Shown: piece by piece, positions 9,567-20,596 of the stretch
How the letters are laid out: each line of letters begins with the position of its first letter
Numbering within the stretch: the first letter of the stretch is position 1
The notes under the pieces: generated by a model
Databases searched by the model: none
The model's input: the letters and a program-made list of their open reading frames with translations, nothing else
What the model was told of the DNA's origin: nothing
Source: Spirogloea muscicola
Taxonomy: Eukaryota; Streptophyta; Zygnematophyceae; Spirogloeales; Spirogloeaceae
Assembly: GCA_009602725.1 (NCBI GenBank)
Contig: WELB01000012.1
Coordinates: forward strand, 92,271 to 119,370
Direction: 5' to 3'
Length of the DNA: 27,100 nucleotides
Program-made: the position numbers and the translations under genes

Positions 9567-9800
9567 GTGGTCCATCCTACACCCGTTCTGACATAGCGCT
9601 TTAGGCCCCTCCGTCATTTGGCCCCTTCGAACCTCTGTCAATTCTTCTCGGGCTGGCTTTTCACAGCCCTCGCCCCCTCCGCAAGAGCCTCTTTCCTTCT
9701 TCCTGTCTGTTTGGCCCTTCTGCGGCCTTAGGAACTTGTCATTCTTTTGGGCTGGACCTTGTTCATTCCTTTGGGCTGGCCTCCCACAGCCATTGTCTTA
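9567..9800 (+). repeat. 3' tail of copy B with repeated stem-loop motif
   Basis: The block GGCCCCTTCGAACC is followed by CAATTCTTCTCGGGCTGGCT, with GGGCTG (9650-9655) pairing with CAGCCC (9664-9669). Two further diverged copies follow: CATTCTTTTGGGCTGG around 9740-9755, and TTCATTCCTTTGGGCTGG with CAGCC at 9787-9791. The tail core is thus present about three times in a row. Confidence 0.7.
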
Positions 9801-9889
9801 CAATGAAGGAGCTCCTTTCTTTCTGGGGGGGCCTCGACAGGCCTCAGCCCCTTTGGAAGAGCTAAGCGGCGGAGTGCCTCTTTCCCTGC
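9801..9889. other. Short spacer between retroelement tails
   Basis: No gene or clear motif beyond CTCAGCCCCTTTGGAAGAGC, which loosely echoes the nearby tail. It is probably decayed retroelement sequence. Confidence 0.3.
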
Positions 9890-9932
9890 AGCGAGCTACT
9901 TTGACTTGATGTTGCTCACTCGCGGGTACTGA
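9890..9932 (+). pseudogene. Terminal peptide remnant (LMLLTRGY stop)
   Basis: The codons read SYFDLMLLTRGY and TGA at 9930-9932. This matches the C-terminal end of the LINE-like copies and nothing else of the protein is left. It is an extreme 5' truncation or the end of a decayed copy. Confidence 0.6.
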
Positions 9933-9983
9933 GCTTCCCTTTGAAAGAGCTGCTTCATCTAAGCCAGGCCACTAGCCATTGTC

Positions 9984-10052
9984 TTCCGTGGCGGTGCTCC
10001 GGCTCCCCGAGTCAGCCTGTCGCATCTGTATGTGCTTACTCGTGAGCACTGA
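9984..10052 (+). pseudogene. Terminal peptide remnant (LYVLTREH stop)
   Basis: Twenty-three codons read FRGGAPAPRVSLSHLYVLTR, EH, stop. They are close to the FRGGGLAPQYSLSDMLVLTR end of copy 1. Together with 9890-9932 it shows at least two more truncated insertions right of copy B. Confidence 0.65.
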
Positions 10053-10260
10053 AAGTGATAAATTCCCACCTCAGCGGGCTTTTACATCAGCATTCCTTAG
10101 CATAGGGCTTTGCTTTATGTAGCCCCACACTCTGCACTAGCTTTTGCCTGAAGTGCATTGGCTTGACTTGGCCTCCCCTTCATTTTATGCAACCCGCGCA
10201 CCTTTTCTCTTCTGCGGCCATCGCTCACATCGAGAGAGCAGCGCCCTTCTCCTTGCACCT
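10053..10260 (+). repeat. Diverged tail following the last remnant
   Basis: GGCCTCCCCTTCATTTTATG and the following GCGCACC at about 10170-10205 parallel 870-902 after copy 1. TTTTCTCTTCTGCGGCCATC then parallels the TTTCTCTCTATCGCCCATAG at 903-922. The minus-strand open frame across this area (10115-10504) is not considered a gene. Confidence 0.45.
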
Positions 10261-10293
10261 CCAGTGAGGGACACGAGGGGGAGTCCTGAAGAG

Positions 10294-10327
10294 TCCAAGT
10301 GCTGATATAGTCCAAGAGCTGATATAG
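10294..10327 (+). repeat. 17-base imperfect tandem duplication
   Basis: TCCAAGTGCTGATATAG at 10294-10310 is followed at once by TCCAAGAGCTGATATAG, with two differences. It is a small slippage product with no evident role. Confidence 0.85.
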
Positions 10328-10997
10328 GCATCCAACCAAAACGAGACGCTTGTGCCAGGCACCAGCAATGTTGCTCACAGTAAAGGCACCTTGTTGCTCT
10401 TGGATGGATAGTGTGTCTAGCTCGGCTTGGCCTCCCTTGCACACAGCTTGTCTCGTGTTGAGATATTTCCCTGCCCCCCGATAACTATGCCACTTGTGCT
10501 GCATGGCATCTCGTGACTTCTAGCTCTCACAAAGTACGAGAGAGACCTTAAGCCCGGTACTGGGCGAGCACCTGGTTACCTCTCTTATGGCGGCCCAGCT
10601 TGCTGCCTTGCAATGCATATCTTCCTCATCCCCATATCACGTCTGCATTTACTAATAAGAGTCCAAAGTTGTGATAAAAAGGCACTGAGCTGAATAAGGT
10701 ACTAAACTGAAGCAACTTGCCCATGCCAAAGTCAGCTGATCAGGCCTATCTGCAGCTCCTCGGCTAACCAGGACAGAAAGCCCAGCTACCAGCACAACTA
10801 GCATTGAAGCCCCAGCCCAACATCTTCTTTGGATAGATCGTATGCCAGCACCCTACACTTCATGAAAGAGAGATTGTGAGGGTAGAGGTACACAGGGTTT
10901 GTTAAGTCGAGGTACAAGTTAACAAGTCCTAAGGGCATTGGAAGATGTGAATGTCAAACCAGAACAGCCAAGAGATAGGCAGAGTGGTCAAAGCTGA
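10328..10997. other. Intergenic: 3' flank of syndetin
   Basis: No coding sequence or repeat recognised. It should contain the 3' untranslated region and polyadenylation site of the minus-strand syndetin gene. I did not find a TGTAA on the minus strand here. Confidence 0.5.
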
Positions 10998-13900
10998 TCA
11001 AAAGTCACCAGACTCAATCTTCTCTAAGAGATCAAGCCGGGTTTTGCGCTTCCAACTGTATGTTGAAGCCACCAGATTAATAAGGCCCGTAATCTGAGCC
11101 TTTGAATATTCCTGCATCATGCTCCCAGCACACATTCAAAGTCAAGCCGGTTGTATCGCCATACATCAACAGCCCTCAGACAGCCAGACTGCGACCTTAG
11201 GGTACTTCTTGTGGCTCACAATATTCTATCTGTCTGACTCAGCATTGTGAAAGTCGATACTGTACAAGCAAATTATCATCCGTACATCCAGAGGCATGTG
11301 CCGCATCTGTTGCACAACTTACAGAGTGCGTGCGAGCCCAATGAAGGTACTCAGTCTCTGGCAAGTAGAAAGCCTGGCAGATGTAGTGAGAGTGTCAGAC
11401 GGTGGCTGCTCAATTTGACCCAATTTAAGCACATCATAGACATGTGAGAGGCTCATTGGATGGGATCATAAGCAGGCCACCAATGCTCTGAATGCTTCAA
11501 CGCTTAACTGTAAACATCTGAGCAGTACCTTATTGATGACGAGCCTCATGTACTCACCAGGGCAATTTAGCAGGGCAAGACGACACAGCCGCTAATGAAA
11601 GAGACAGACAAATGAGTGTCTTGTGTATGGGACTCGACACAAGTGACGTACCTTAATGTAATTCTCAACAGTCTGCAGGCTGGGCTTACTTTGCGCAGGT
11701 GCCAGAGCATGCAGACCGTTGATGAGCACCTGTGTGAGAAGGAAAAGTTCCGGTCAATGTGGAACTTCGCATATCAGACATGCTGTCCACAATGAGCGAC
11801 TGTGTCCTCTAATATGTCTGTTCAGGAGAAAATTTACCTGACATTAGAATTGTTTCATGGACTAGCTCATGAGCCTGTTGTAGATCTACTTGATATAATA
11901 TCATTTGTGAATTACCTGGAGGTCAAGGGACATGAGGGCTCGGCCCTCATTAGTACACCTACGAACACGCGAGAATCCCTCTACCATGACTGCTGCTATC
12001 TCATCTATACCATTCTCTCTTAACTGTACCTGCACCTGTGGCAGTATTGAAGTATTGAAATATGTGAGCTGATCAGTCGTCATCACAGCGATGAGTGAAT
12101 GCATGGCATTCTTCTCAATGCATGTTGCGGACTTTGTCATTGCTCCTGTGCTAGCTCAAGGATCTGAAGCTCAGTACAAGAGATTTATGAGTCATATTTC
12201 GTAGGTAGGAAATAGCACATCCAGTAAGGCTCCCTTATTTACATGCTGACAGGCCTGCAGGCTTTGCACACGCACCTCAACAGAAACACCTGAATTTTGA
12301 AGTTTCAAGGCAAACAACTTGAAGTCGGCCAGTAGCAGATCAACATATGTGTTGTGATCCATTCCCACCTCCTTGACCTCCCACCTCACTGCTGCTATCT
12401 TCTCAGCGTACCTGCAGATGACACGCGTTTTACAAGCTAGCAGATCAGACAAATTGCTGGGAAATCTGTATTAGAGGAAGTAAGTACGACAATCAAGACC
12501 CCAACTCTATCAAATAAGACCAAAAGCTCCATATGACTAACACAATCTTACAACTTGGGCCAGTCCTTGCTTGCTTACGTCAAAGGCTAGCACAATTGTA
12601 ACACACAAGACCTGCAATGTGGCAATTACCAGCCAATATTCATCATGGCCCTTGTAAGTGTCTTATTGAGGTGCTCCCGCAAGTCTGGTACTGCGTCAAC
12701 CTGAGCATAGTATAAACCATGAAATAAGGTGGCAGCCCAGAAGCAGACACTTTCCCGCAGATCTTGCTGATATGTGCTTGTCATGCATGAGTTGTGCAAA
12801 TAGGGAGCTCCTACTCACAAGCCCAGCCAAGCAAGAGCAACATAAGACAAGCCAAAATCTGTGACCTCCACTACCTTCACTGATGGATGTGCATGATTAT
12901 TACCGTCCTCGCAAAGAAGTGGTCGAGTGCAGGAAGTGCCTCATAAGGCAAAAGCTGTTGCAGACGAGGTCGCCAATGCTTGAGCATATCAGCCAGCCAC
13001 ACAGCTGAACTGGATGCTACACACATTTCCTGCATCAAGCAAATGATACCACAGGTCAGACTTGCTCACAGCTTCAAATCTTTGAAGGTTCAAAGTGCAT
13101 CAAATGCACCAAAAGTATAATAATCTGCCAGACTGATTGTGAAGGTCATTGGACTAACCCTGAGGCCATTGAGATTATTTGCAGAGAGCATGGTGGCATG
13201 CTGCGCTCCAAGAGCAGGACTCATGGGAGGAGTCAATCCATCTGTGCCTGAAGAAGAGGGGCTACCGCCCATTGCATTGTTCACAACAGATGCCACCGAC
13301 AGCACACCTGGAGATGCTACTGGAAAGGGCTTGTGCCGGAACTCTTCCAAACCCTGGGATATCCTCGTGAGCGTGGCTCGTAGCCTTGGCGTATGAACTG
13401 TGGCATCCAATGTTCCGCTTAGAACTTGCACAGCGTCTCATTGCAAGTAAAGTTGGTACACGCTACTATGGAGTAGCCTCTGTAGTGCACTTGCATGCCA
13501 TAACCTCAGTCACAGAGTCCATTGATTGAATAGCAGCGGCATAACATCTCCTCAACAACCTTGCACAACCATTTTCACCATTTTCACGGACTTCCGGAAC
13601 CCTAGTCTGTGGCAGTGTAATTATTGTGCGCATTGTAATTATTGTAATGGCTGCTGTAAGCATTTGCAGGAGTCAAATTTGTTGCATGCATAAATTGACT
13701 GCAGGAGCTTACAATGTGCTGTTGAGGAATCCCGTTGGCCAAATATGCGGAATATGCTCAGCAAGTAGAACTCAAAGAGCTGGCACAGACCCTGCCAATA
13801 CATACTACAAACAGATAACTGTCTCAAGCACTAAAATTGGCAGGCAGCATATCTTATGCAAATGTGAGGTGCAATTGCAGATCTGGATGACATGGGTCAC

Positions 13901-16900
13901 ACCCAGCAAGAATGTGTCCATAGAATCTTGACTCTAAGAGACCTACCTTGAACGCCTCGTGGGCTATGGGCTGCAAAATTTGCATGAGCCGTGCATACCT
14001 ATCCATAAACCTGAACAGTACGTACAAAGACTTGTAAGAAGTGTGTCATGAGTCTGTCGACATCACCCTGCGAATCAAGCTTCCTATGCATACCAAATTT
14101 CTTATATCACATATGAGACAGAGGCTCCTGAGCAGTCAAGGCTAGATTCAATAGCCGCCATCTGGTTGCTGTTTGACTGGGACATTGATGTCGAGCCGAT
14201 GTAGGAGTGTGACTATTGCTGTTGACCTAGACTTTTAGACATCTCTTGAAGCAACGCCATGCCTTGGTCAGGTCAATATGAGTGCAACCACCCACCGAAG
14301 GGCGCTGATACTGGAGCCAGTGAGCATGGGGCCGCCTTCTCCCAGCTCTCCTCTACTCTCCTTTGCACCTCCACCCACCTTTCCTTCCTCTCTCCTCCTG
14401 CCACTGCTCTGTGGCTTCTGAGCTTCCTCGTCAATGAAGTCGGCCATCAGCTCCTCAGTCTCCTCCTCCTCTTCCTCTTCTTCCCTGCCCCCCCTACCAA
14501 CACTCCCCCTCTCCATAGTGTCCAGCCTGTGGAGGCTGCCATTCCCCTTCACATCCAGGCTTGCAATAATCCAAGCCCTCCTGGGCATATTGCCGTTTGC
14601 AACGTTTAAGCCCCTGAGGGTTGCTTCTGGAGTTGCTGGACTTCTGCCAGAGTTACCCTGTGTAAGGATGCTGCGCCAGCTGTTGCCCTGCACGTCACGA
14701 AAGGGGTTTCCAGCATCCGCCCACCCTGCAAAAGCACCTCTGGCCTCACTATGATGTGGATTCAACGGCATTACTCCGGTGCCCAGGGAGAGCAGCGGGG
14801 CACCGTTGCCGGTCAGCCCTGCCAAGTCCACAGACTGAAATGCAGCAGGCGAGAGTTGCTGCCAGGTCTCTCTCTCCAGCATCATTCGCAACACCTGTGA
14901 TATCATTCTCAGAGCAAAACAGGCATGAGTCTGGGTGTTGCAGAGACATCTAAGAGCTCAGGAGGGGCAATATGTCCTATTTACCACGAGACAGAAGCCT
15001 GTGCTGCCCTGTATGATAATGTGTCCTGTATGTGCACGTTATGACCTTTGTTTCAGTCAGGCCAACATATAGGCTGGGCTTGCAAGCTGTCCGCTACGCG
15101 CATGAGTACAAACTTAAGTCACATCATAGCTCCTGATCTTGCTGGTGAAGGCAATCTTGCTGCCCGCAGTGTTGCAGCTGAAACACAAACAGATAGTCAG
15201 CATACCTCAATGTTTTGTCTATGGACCGACTTGAAGTAAGCTTCACTCTGCTTGGTCAATGTGGCTCTCAATCCAATGGCTTCAGTGCCGCTGAAAGCTT
15301 CTCCAGCGAGGATGAACTGATTCACCCACTCCAAGCTCTGCCAATAATACGTCAATTTCATGTGGCCTATCAAGCCCTTTGCTTGGCTCAATTGACTGAA
15401 TACCAACTCTATCATATGACCACAGAGACGGGCTTGGCTCACTTTGGAGTCCAATGTCCTTCTTGAGTCCTACACACCTGTAGTGTGCAAGTAGCTGTAC
15501 CCCTAACCTTCATGAGTAGTGCAGGTGGTATGGATTATCGCAAATACCTGTAGGAAATTGTGGGCGCTGGATGAACAGATGGCATCAGAGGAGAGGAGAG
15601 AAGACACTCTTCTAGCAGCAGTCTCCCACAAAGCTCTGCTCTCTCTCCTCAAGCCACGCCTTACTTGCAGCATTGTCTCAAGTCTCATCTGAGAGAAAAT
15701 GTCAGCACCAGCATCCTCCCTTCCTGACGTTGAGACGTCCCCTCCTTTCTCCTCCCTTGGCCTAGATATCACAGTCTCGCCAGCGAACTCTCCAATGTCT
15801 CCTTGGACACTGACTACAGTGTCATTCTCTACTGCAGGATTGTGTCCTGCTTCCTCTTTTCCTCGCTCCTCGTCACAAGAAGCCCCAATGCAAGATGACT
15901 GCGTGCGCCTGATGGTTGACGAAGCCTTCTCAGAACCCTCTCCTCTCTCACCATTCTGCTGACTGCTCATGCCAGCTTCTTGCCATGAATCTGACCTTGC
16001 TGAGCTCGCCCTTGCACTAGCGGGACGCCTCAGATCACCATCAGAGCTTGTTCGACTGAGTACACTATTGGAGGAGACCTTAGAGGGTCCAGTAGCAGCC
16101 CCAATCTGTGACTTTCCCACGGATTCAGGGCTGCCTTTGTCCTCGACTGAAGCTTCTAAGGTGGACTTCTCTGCAACGGGTTGGCTTGTGCTGGCCAAAT
16201 CTGCAACCTGTTTCAACAGGCAGATAATAATTTATAGCTGACATATGTATAGTTGCCATGGTAATAGAAAACAAAGAAAACAAACAACAAGCTGAGCTTG
16301 CTTACTTGTGGTGGGTCCCAGGCAAGCATGGTTTGATAGGAGCAGAGGAGGTCAAACAGGACTTCAAGTGTCTTGTGAAGGCACTGCCTGAAAGATTTCT
16401 CAGGCAGTAGCATGCAGAGCTCCTCGTATGACAATCTGGAAGCAGGGAAACGCAGGCTTAGCTTAAAGTCAGAGCTGCTCTCTTCTTCAGTTTGTCTCTA
16501 CCTTGTGGAGCTACAGAATGAGTACTAGGCTATCCATTCAGAAGGTCAATATGATGGCCAAATACCTGCTTGTACCCTGCTTACATTGCAATATTTCCAT
16601 AGGAGCATCCTGCTTCCAAGTAGCAGTCAGATGTCCACAGAAGGGTATGTCACTGCTTGTATTAATTTCTCCTGCTAACAATATCAGCAGGACCAGCAGC
16701 AATCTTGAGCACATCTCTCCCTGATGATGTTGACACACGGCCTTGAAGGTTCAGAAGCCAACATACACCTCAGGCTTGGTGAGTCACAGAACTTGCCTGG
16801 TACAAGAAGCCTTTGAGGACATCCTGTGTTTCAGAGACAACAATGTCATGGAAGTAGCCCTGAATTTTCTCCAGTAGCACAGATGCATCATCGAGCACAG

Positions 16901-19539
16901 CATAAGCATCTATGACCTGCAGCAGACAACGTCGTTTTTGGTAAGCATGCAAGATGATGAAGGTGATTGAAGTCAAGAACAGAAGCACTGTGTATGGAAG
17001 ACAGACTTTGGCGCGTGCTGATGTCATAGGTAGTCAAAAGTAGTAATGGCAGTGAATCTATGAAGAAGATAACGCTGAGGCTTGCTCATTCACCCGCAAG
17101 TAGCAATCTTCGTCAAAACTGCGACACAATTGCCTCATCTCCATGTCCACCTTCTCAACTGTTTTCTCCAACCACATCTGCCAAAATTCAAATATGACAA
17201 TACGAATGTGCATCAAGCTTGTTGACATTCTTTTCAACCTACTGCTGCAGTAAGTGATCCACATGAATGACAATATTGACATTGCTATCAGACTGCACAG
17301 TCATGTTGAGTGATCCAACTTAACTTATTATACAGAGGTGCCACAGGAAAGCTCAAAAACTTGCTAAAGCTGGATGTGTGTGCTATGGTCTAACACATGC
17401 TCCGTGCTGAATGCAGAAAGAGCATCTATCTTCCTTGTGTATTTATGGGCATGCTTGCCCTTTGACTCCTCGACATTCTTAGCAATGTGCCCCCTCTAAC
17501 GAGTACGATGGCTGCAGTCCCCAAAGCTGGTCAGCAATTATCAAGGTACTAGGAGGGGGAACAGTGGCATAAAAGATCTGGGCAGGTGCCAACCTCAATG
17601 CTGCTGTTCATGTCTTGCACAGCTTTGAACCTGGAGTACTCTTGCATGAGCACCAGGCAGTGGGAGCACACACGGAGTGCCTGCCAGATGTGGCACAGAG
17701 CGTCGTGAGCATCTCACATGCAGAAAGGGAGTTTAGCGGGTGGAGAACCCCACAGTCATGAACCTCAACTTATCCCTCACCTTGGCATAATCTCCACTCT
17801 CCAGCAACTTGTCAAGACCAGCCTTTAGTCTAGCAAGATCCTGGATCTGATGCAGGATAGGCACAGTGTCCTGGAAACAGAGAAACGATACGGAAATTAT
17901 GCACGTCGAAGATGACGTCATCACGGGGGCATGCTCTGAAGCTAGACAGGTCTCATAAAAGTGGCAAACTTAGAATGACAGTAGGCAACCACAAAAACTA
18001 ATCCCTCTCGTCTTTCAATGCTGTGTTGGAATCACGTGCCAGTAAGATCTGTTTCTGTCGGACAGCATCATACACGGCCAGATTTTGTGTGACATCTTCC
18101 ATCGCCTGTGCTAGGTATCTCCTCCCATTCTGCAGACGCCAAACAATGCCTCTGAGTCCAGATCTTTGTCAGGATGCAAGTACTCCTCACATTTGAAAGC
18201 AATCTCATGTAGGTGATGTCCAAGGGAGCAGTTATAGCTCATCACCCTGCAGATGATACTTGTCAACTGCAGATCTCGTTCTAGCTCAGCCACGAGATGA
18301 ACGCCTTGCACTGTCACAAGTCCATATAAAACACTTCATCATGGACTTCTCTTCTGAAGCAACAGCGAAGTGCCTGCAGGTCAAGCCTTGAGCCTCGGCA
18401 CTGTTTGGCTCGGAGCCACAGCAGCTTCTTGTGGTTGTTTTGGCATTGTGCATCTGCTGTAATGAATCTGAGTGTCACCAATATCCATCGGGCAACTATG
18501 TCCAGGAAGCTAATCAAAGAGGCTTCATTGCATCCTAACAATCTCCTAGCTGCTTGTGTATAGCCAACTGCTTTGCCTCAACGGATCTAATTGCCAGATC
18601 TCATGCTTGTACTTCTGAAGAAGCTCACCCATCTCCTCGTGGTGCTCCATAACTTGCTGAGAGAGCTCCTCTGTGACCAAATCAAGCTGCTGAAGTTTCT
18701 TCCGGCACTGTGCCGCCAACAAAAGCAAGTACAAGTAATCACAACTCCCCTCCAAGACAGAGCGGTAAGAGCGCTCAGACACTGCAACGACATGGCTACC
18801 TCATCATGCAGGGCTGACTGACTGCCACACAGAAATACGCGGGAGCTTGCACACAACCAGAAGAAGCTCCAAAGTAGCAATGTGATGGCTCTGCTGACGG
18901 AGGACAATTGCGACTAGCTGGTAAAAGGGAGGGGTTAGCATAGAGCTTGCCTCAGCTCCAAGGAAGGCCTGATCGGATTCAATCTCAGGCAAGCGTTCCA
19001 GCATGAACCTCACTGGGTCAAAGTCCTGCTCAGCACAGCTAGCTAACTTAGGCAGTTTCTACTGACTGTGGGCTCGAATGATGTTCTGCAACAATATCTG
19101 CTGGTAACCAGCTCAACATCTTCCTGAAATAGTTGCAGAAACTATGTCTTCCATTTGCAGACAGTAAGAATGTGCAGATGGAGAGCCTAAACACCTTCTG
19201 GTAGAACGCTAGATCAAGGTCTTCAACTTCTGCAGTAGGGGTGCCAGCCTCTCCATCAGCATCGCTACTCTTGCTACCAAGTGAGGACGTCGACGATGTA
19301 CGAATTGGATAGCGCTGGTGTGGTGGCACTGAGACCAGTCGGCGGGCGACCCTCGCTGCCGCTATTGCTTGAGGCGGCACCTGTCCACAGATGTGCTATT
19401 GCGTGTGCTCAGCAGCTTGTGAGAGATGTCAATCTGACAGTATCCTACTCAGTTGTGACTCACCCCAGAAAGACGAAAATGCTTCCTCTACGAAGCGCGA
19501 AGCAGCAGGAACACGATTGAGATGCGATGACCACGGCAT
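10998..19539 (-). CDS. VPS50: Syndetin (VPS50), EARP tethering complex subunit
   Basis: Syndetin replaces VPS54 in the EARP complex (with VPS51, VPS52, VPS53), tethering endosome-derived recycling vesicles. Predicted exons: 19464-19539, 19195-19367, 18951-19028, 18629-18707, 18246-18310, 18040-18129, 17781-17870, 17594-17680, 17094-17177, 16797-16916, 16306-16461, 15548-16207, 15206-15337, 14296-14894, 13947-14010, 13713-13791, 13159-13424, 12904-13029, 12630-12700, 12276-12411, 11916-12035, 11652-11729, 11323-11373, 10998-11111; about 1,197 residues, phases closing. Diagnostic blocks: VPPHQRYP, DFDPVRFML, QQVMEHHEEM, VQGVHLVAELERDL, NGRRYLAQAMEDV, VIDAYAVLDDASVLLEKIQG, FRQCLHKTLEVLFDLLCSY, FILAGEAFSGTEA, VHRQNIEVLRMMLERETW, GLTGNGAPL, ELMADFIDEE, LCQLFEFYLLSIF, VRWEVKEVGM, RCTNEGRALMSLDLQ, AFYLPETEYLHWAR, WKRKTRLDLLEKIE. 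These follow plant syndetin in order. Three introns appear to use GC donors. Exon 1 (ATG 19539) and its junction are the weakest part. Confidence 0.93.
11529..11591 (-). other. Candidate cassette exon inside syndetin
   Basis: A 63-base segment (21 codons, RLCRLALLNCPGEYMRLVIN plus K) bounded by TTAG and GTACTG, in phase with both neighbouring exons. Direct joining of 11652-11729 to 11323-11373 gives VENYIK-AFYLPETEYLHW, which matches the plant family without a gap. Inclusion would insert 21 residues into that conserved block. It is either an alternative exon or a chance open stretch. Confidence 0.3.
14455..14490 (+). repeat. CTC/CTT microsatellite coding poly-glutamate
   Basis: The short CTC/TTC-type repeat encodes eight consecutive glutamates in syndetin exon 14 (minus strand), just before the conserved TEELMADFIDEE. 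Replication slippage could vary its length between strains without breaking the frame. Confidence 0.8.
15548..16207 (-). other. VPS50: Syndetin exon 12: Ser/Glu-rich linker then conserved helix
   Basis: A 660-base exon. Roughly its first 150 codons are a serine-, glutamate- and arginine-rich linker with no family match. The end returns to conserved sequence (FSQMRLETMLQVRRGLRRES, then ALWETAARRVSSLLSS and a SSSAHNFLQ block). Plus-strand open frames here are its shadow. Confidence 0.85.
16306..19367 (-). other. VPS50: Syndetin N-terminal tether domain (exons 2-11)
   Basis: These exons carry the conserved N-terminal domain shared by the VPS54/syndetin family. It opens with a short basic alanine-rich lead and VPPHQRYP, then DFDPVRFMLERLPEIESD and coiled-coil helices through NGRRYLAQAMEDVTQ. 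TVPILHQIQDLARLKAGLDK, DYAK, RSFDEDCYL and the VIDAYAVLDDAS block follow, ending in LSYEELCMLLPEKSFRQC. Exon 11 is started at 16461 because that gives phase 0 and the family-like ASRLSYEEL; a start at 16435 would break phase. Confidence 0.85.
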
Positions 19540-20457
19540 TCACTTCCTCTTCAGCTAGTCATGCTTGCACTAGGCCAAGGCTTGCAGCATAGCCGGACAG
19601 ATTCAGGAGTCCAAGCCTTGCATGCGCCGATCGCAAAGCTGAACAACCTCGTCAGGCACTTCTGTCCTCTACTTGCAGCAACGTGGACAACTGACGGCCT
19701 CAAAGCATTCATGCAATGAATAGTCTGCTGCAGGGGCCCCGTGCACAGTAGAGAGATTGGCAAGCCGCGAGGCCTTATAGCTCACGGCCGGCAGGCTAGC
19801 AAAGGCATCTGGCTGTGGGGCTGGAGCTGCAGCTGGCAGCAGGCAGGGTGCTCCAAGCGCCAGGCAACCTCCGGAAGGCTAGCTGCCTGCCAGCGGTTGA
19901 GGCCCTTGCTGGCCTGCAGATGTGACCACCAATTGGCCGCATTGCTGGCGCGCCTGCCCGCAAAGGCTCGACCACCAGCAGGCAGAGAGAAATGGCAATC
20001 ACGGCGTGCCCTGGCGTTGCAGCACCTGCGGGTGGCCGCTGGCAGCTGGGAGGCGGGGCAGCGACGACGCCTGGACGTGCCTCACCCAGCGCTCCGCCCA
20101 GCTCTGGAAATCCATCATGACCGCCGCAGCCGCCGCCCCCGCCGCCGCCGCCCCCGGCCGTCCCGCATGCCTCGATTAGCCCGCGCCTCGCCGCGCCGCT
20201 TCTGCAACCGCCCGTGACGTGGCCTGCCGGCACAGCAGCCGCCTAAAGCCGCCGCGGGCCTCCGCCCGCTCCGCTTCACACCTACGCCGGGTGCCCGGCC
20301 CGCCGCCTGCCGCAACGGCGGCGGCGGCGGGGGCGGCGGGTGCTTCCGGCGGGGGGGGAGCCGGCGCGCGCCGGACCCGCAGGGTACTGCGTGCCCCGGG
20401 AAGAAGAGTGCGGCTGCCGACTGAAGGCGAGCTGGGGAGCTCGACGGGAACCGATGG
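19540..20457. promoter_or_regulatory. Upstream region of syndetin with GC-rich block; no gene recognised
   Basis: This contains the presumed syndetin promoter (minus strand). From about 19860 the composition rises, and 20110-20400 is almost pure G+C with CCG/GGC runs. Long open frames on both strands (for example 19741-20217 plus, 19796-20233 minus, 20115-20519 minus) translate to Ala/Arg/Pro/Gly-rich sequence with no family match. I take them as compositional artefacts. A GC-rich promoter island or decayed element is possible. Confidence 0.45.
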
Positions 20458-20493
20458 CAAAGCCAGCCCAAAAGCCAGGAGGGGCTGGCTTTG
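20458..20493. repeat. 12-base perfect inverted repeat in retroelement tail
   Basis: CAAAGCCAGCCC at 20458-20469 is the exact reverse complement of GGGCTGGCTTTG at 20482-20493, with 12 bases between. It is flanked by AACAAGGTCCAAAGGGCC, related to the tail blocks of copies A and B. It is an extended version of the recurrent tail stem-loop. A second motif, GGCTG (20531-20535) with CAGCC (20543-20547), follows. Confidence 0.75.
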
Positions 20494-20596
20494 TTATCGA
20501 ACAAGGTCCAAAGGGCCATACAAGAGGAGCGGCTGTAAAGGCCAGCCAGGTGATGAGAGAATGAGAGTGAGAGAAAGCTCGCGGTGCCAATGAAGT

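Larger units (their letters stand above)
10998..14894 (-). other. VPS50: Syndetin C-terminal domain (exons 14-24)
   Basis: This part starts with VLRMMLERETWQQL and includes the variable glycine- and glutamate-rich linker, then ELMADFIDEE. The C-terminal helical region follows: MDRYARLMQILQPIAHEAFK, LCQLFEFYLLSIFRIFGQRD, VDAVPDLREHLNKTL, EKIAAVRWEVKEVGMDHNTY, EGFSRVRRCTNEGRALMSLD, LINGLHALAP and finally EYSKAQITGLINLVAS to the TGA at 10998-11000. Exon 14 is given the donor GTGGGT after 14296 because it alone joins in phase to FMDRYARLM. Confidence 0.87.

Noticed and set aside
10115-10504. 129-codon minus-strand open frame
   Set aside because: No family match, spans a retroelement tail and a 17-base tandem repeat, and has no conserved blocks.
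15699-16241. Plus-strand open frames opposite syndetin exon 12
   Set aside because: They are shadows of the long Ser/Glu-rich exon on the minus strand.
16306-16435. Syndetin exon 11 starting at 16435
   Set aside because: Phase conflicts with the preceding exon; a start at 16461 fits phase and restores ASRLSYEEL.
19741-20593. Overlapping Ala/Arg/Pro-rich frames on both strands
   Set aside because: Extreme GC content removes stop codons in all frames; no start context, motif or family is recognisable.
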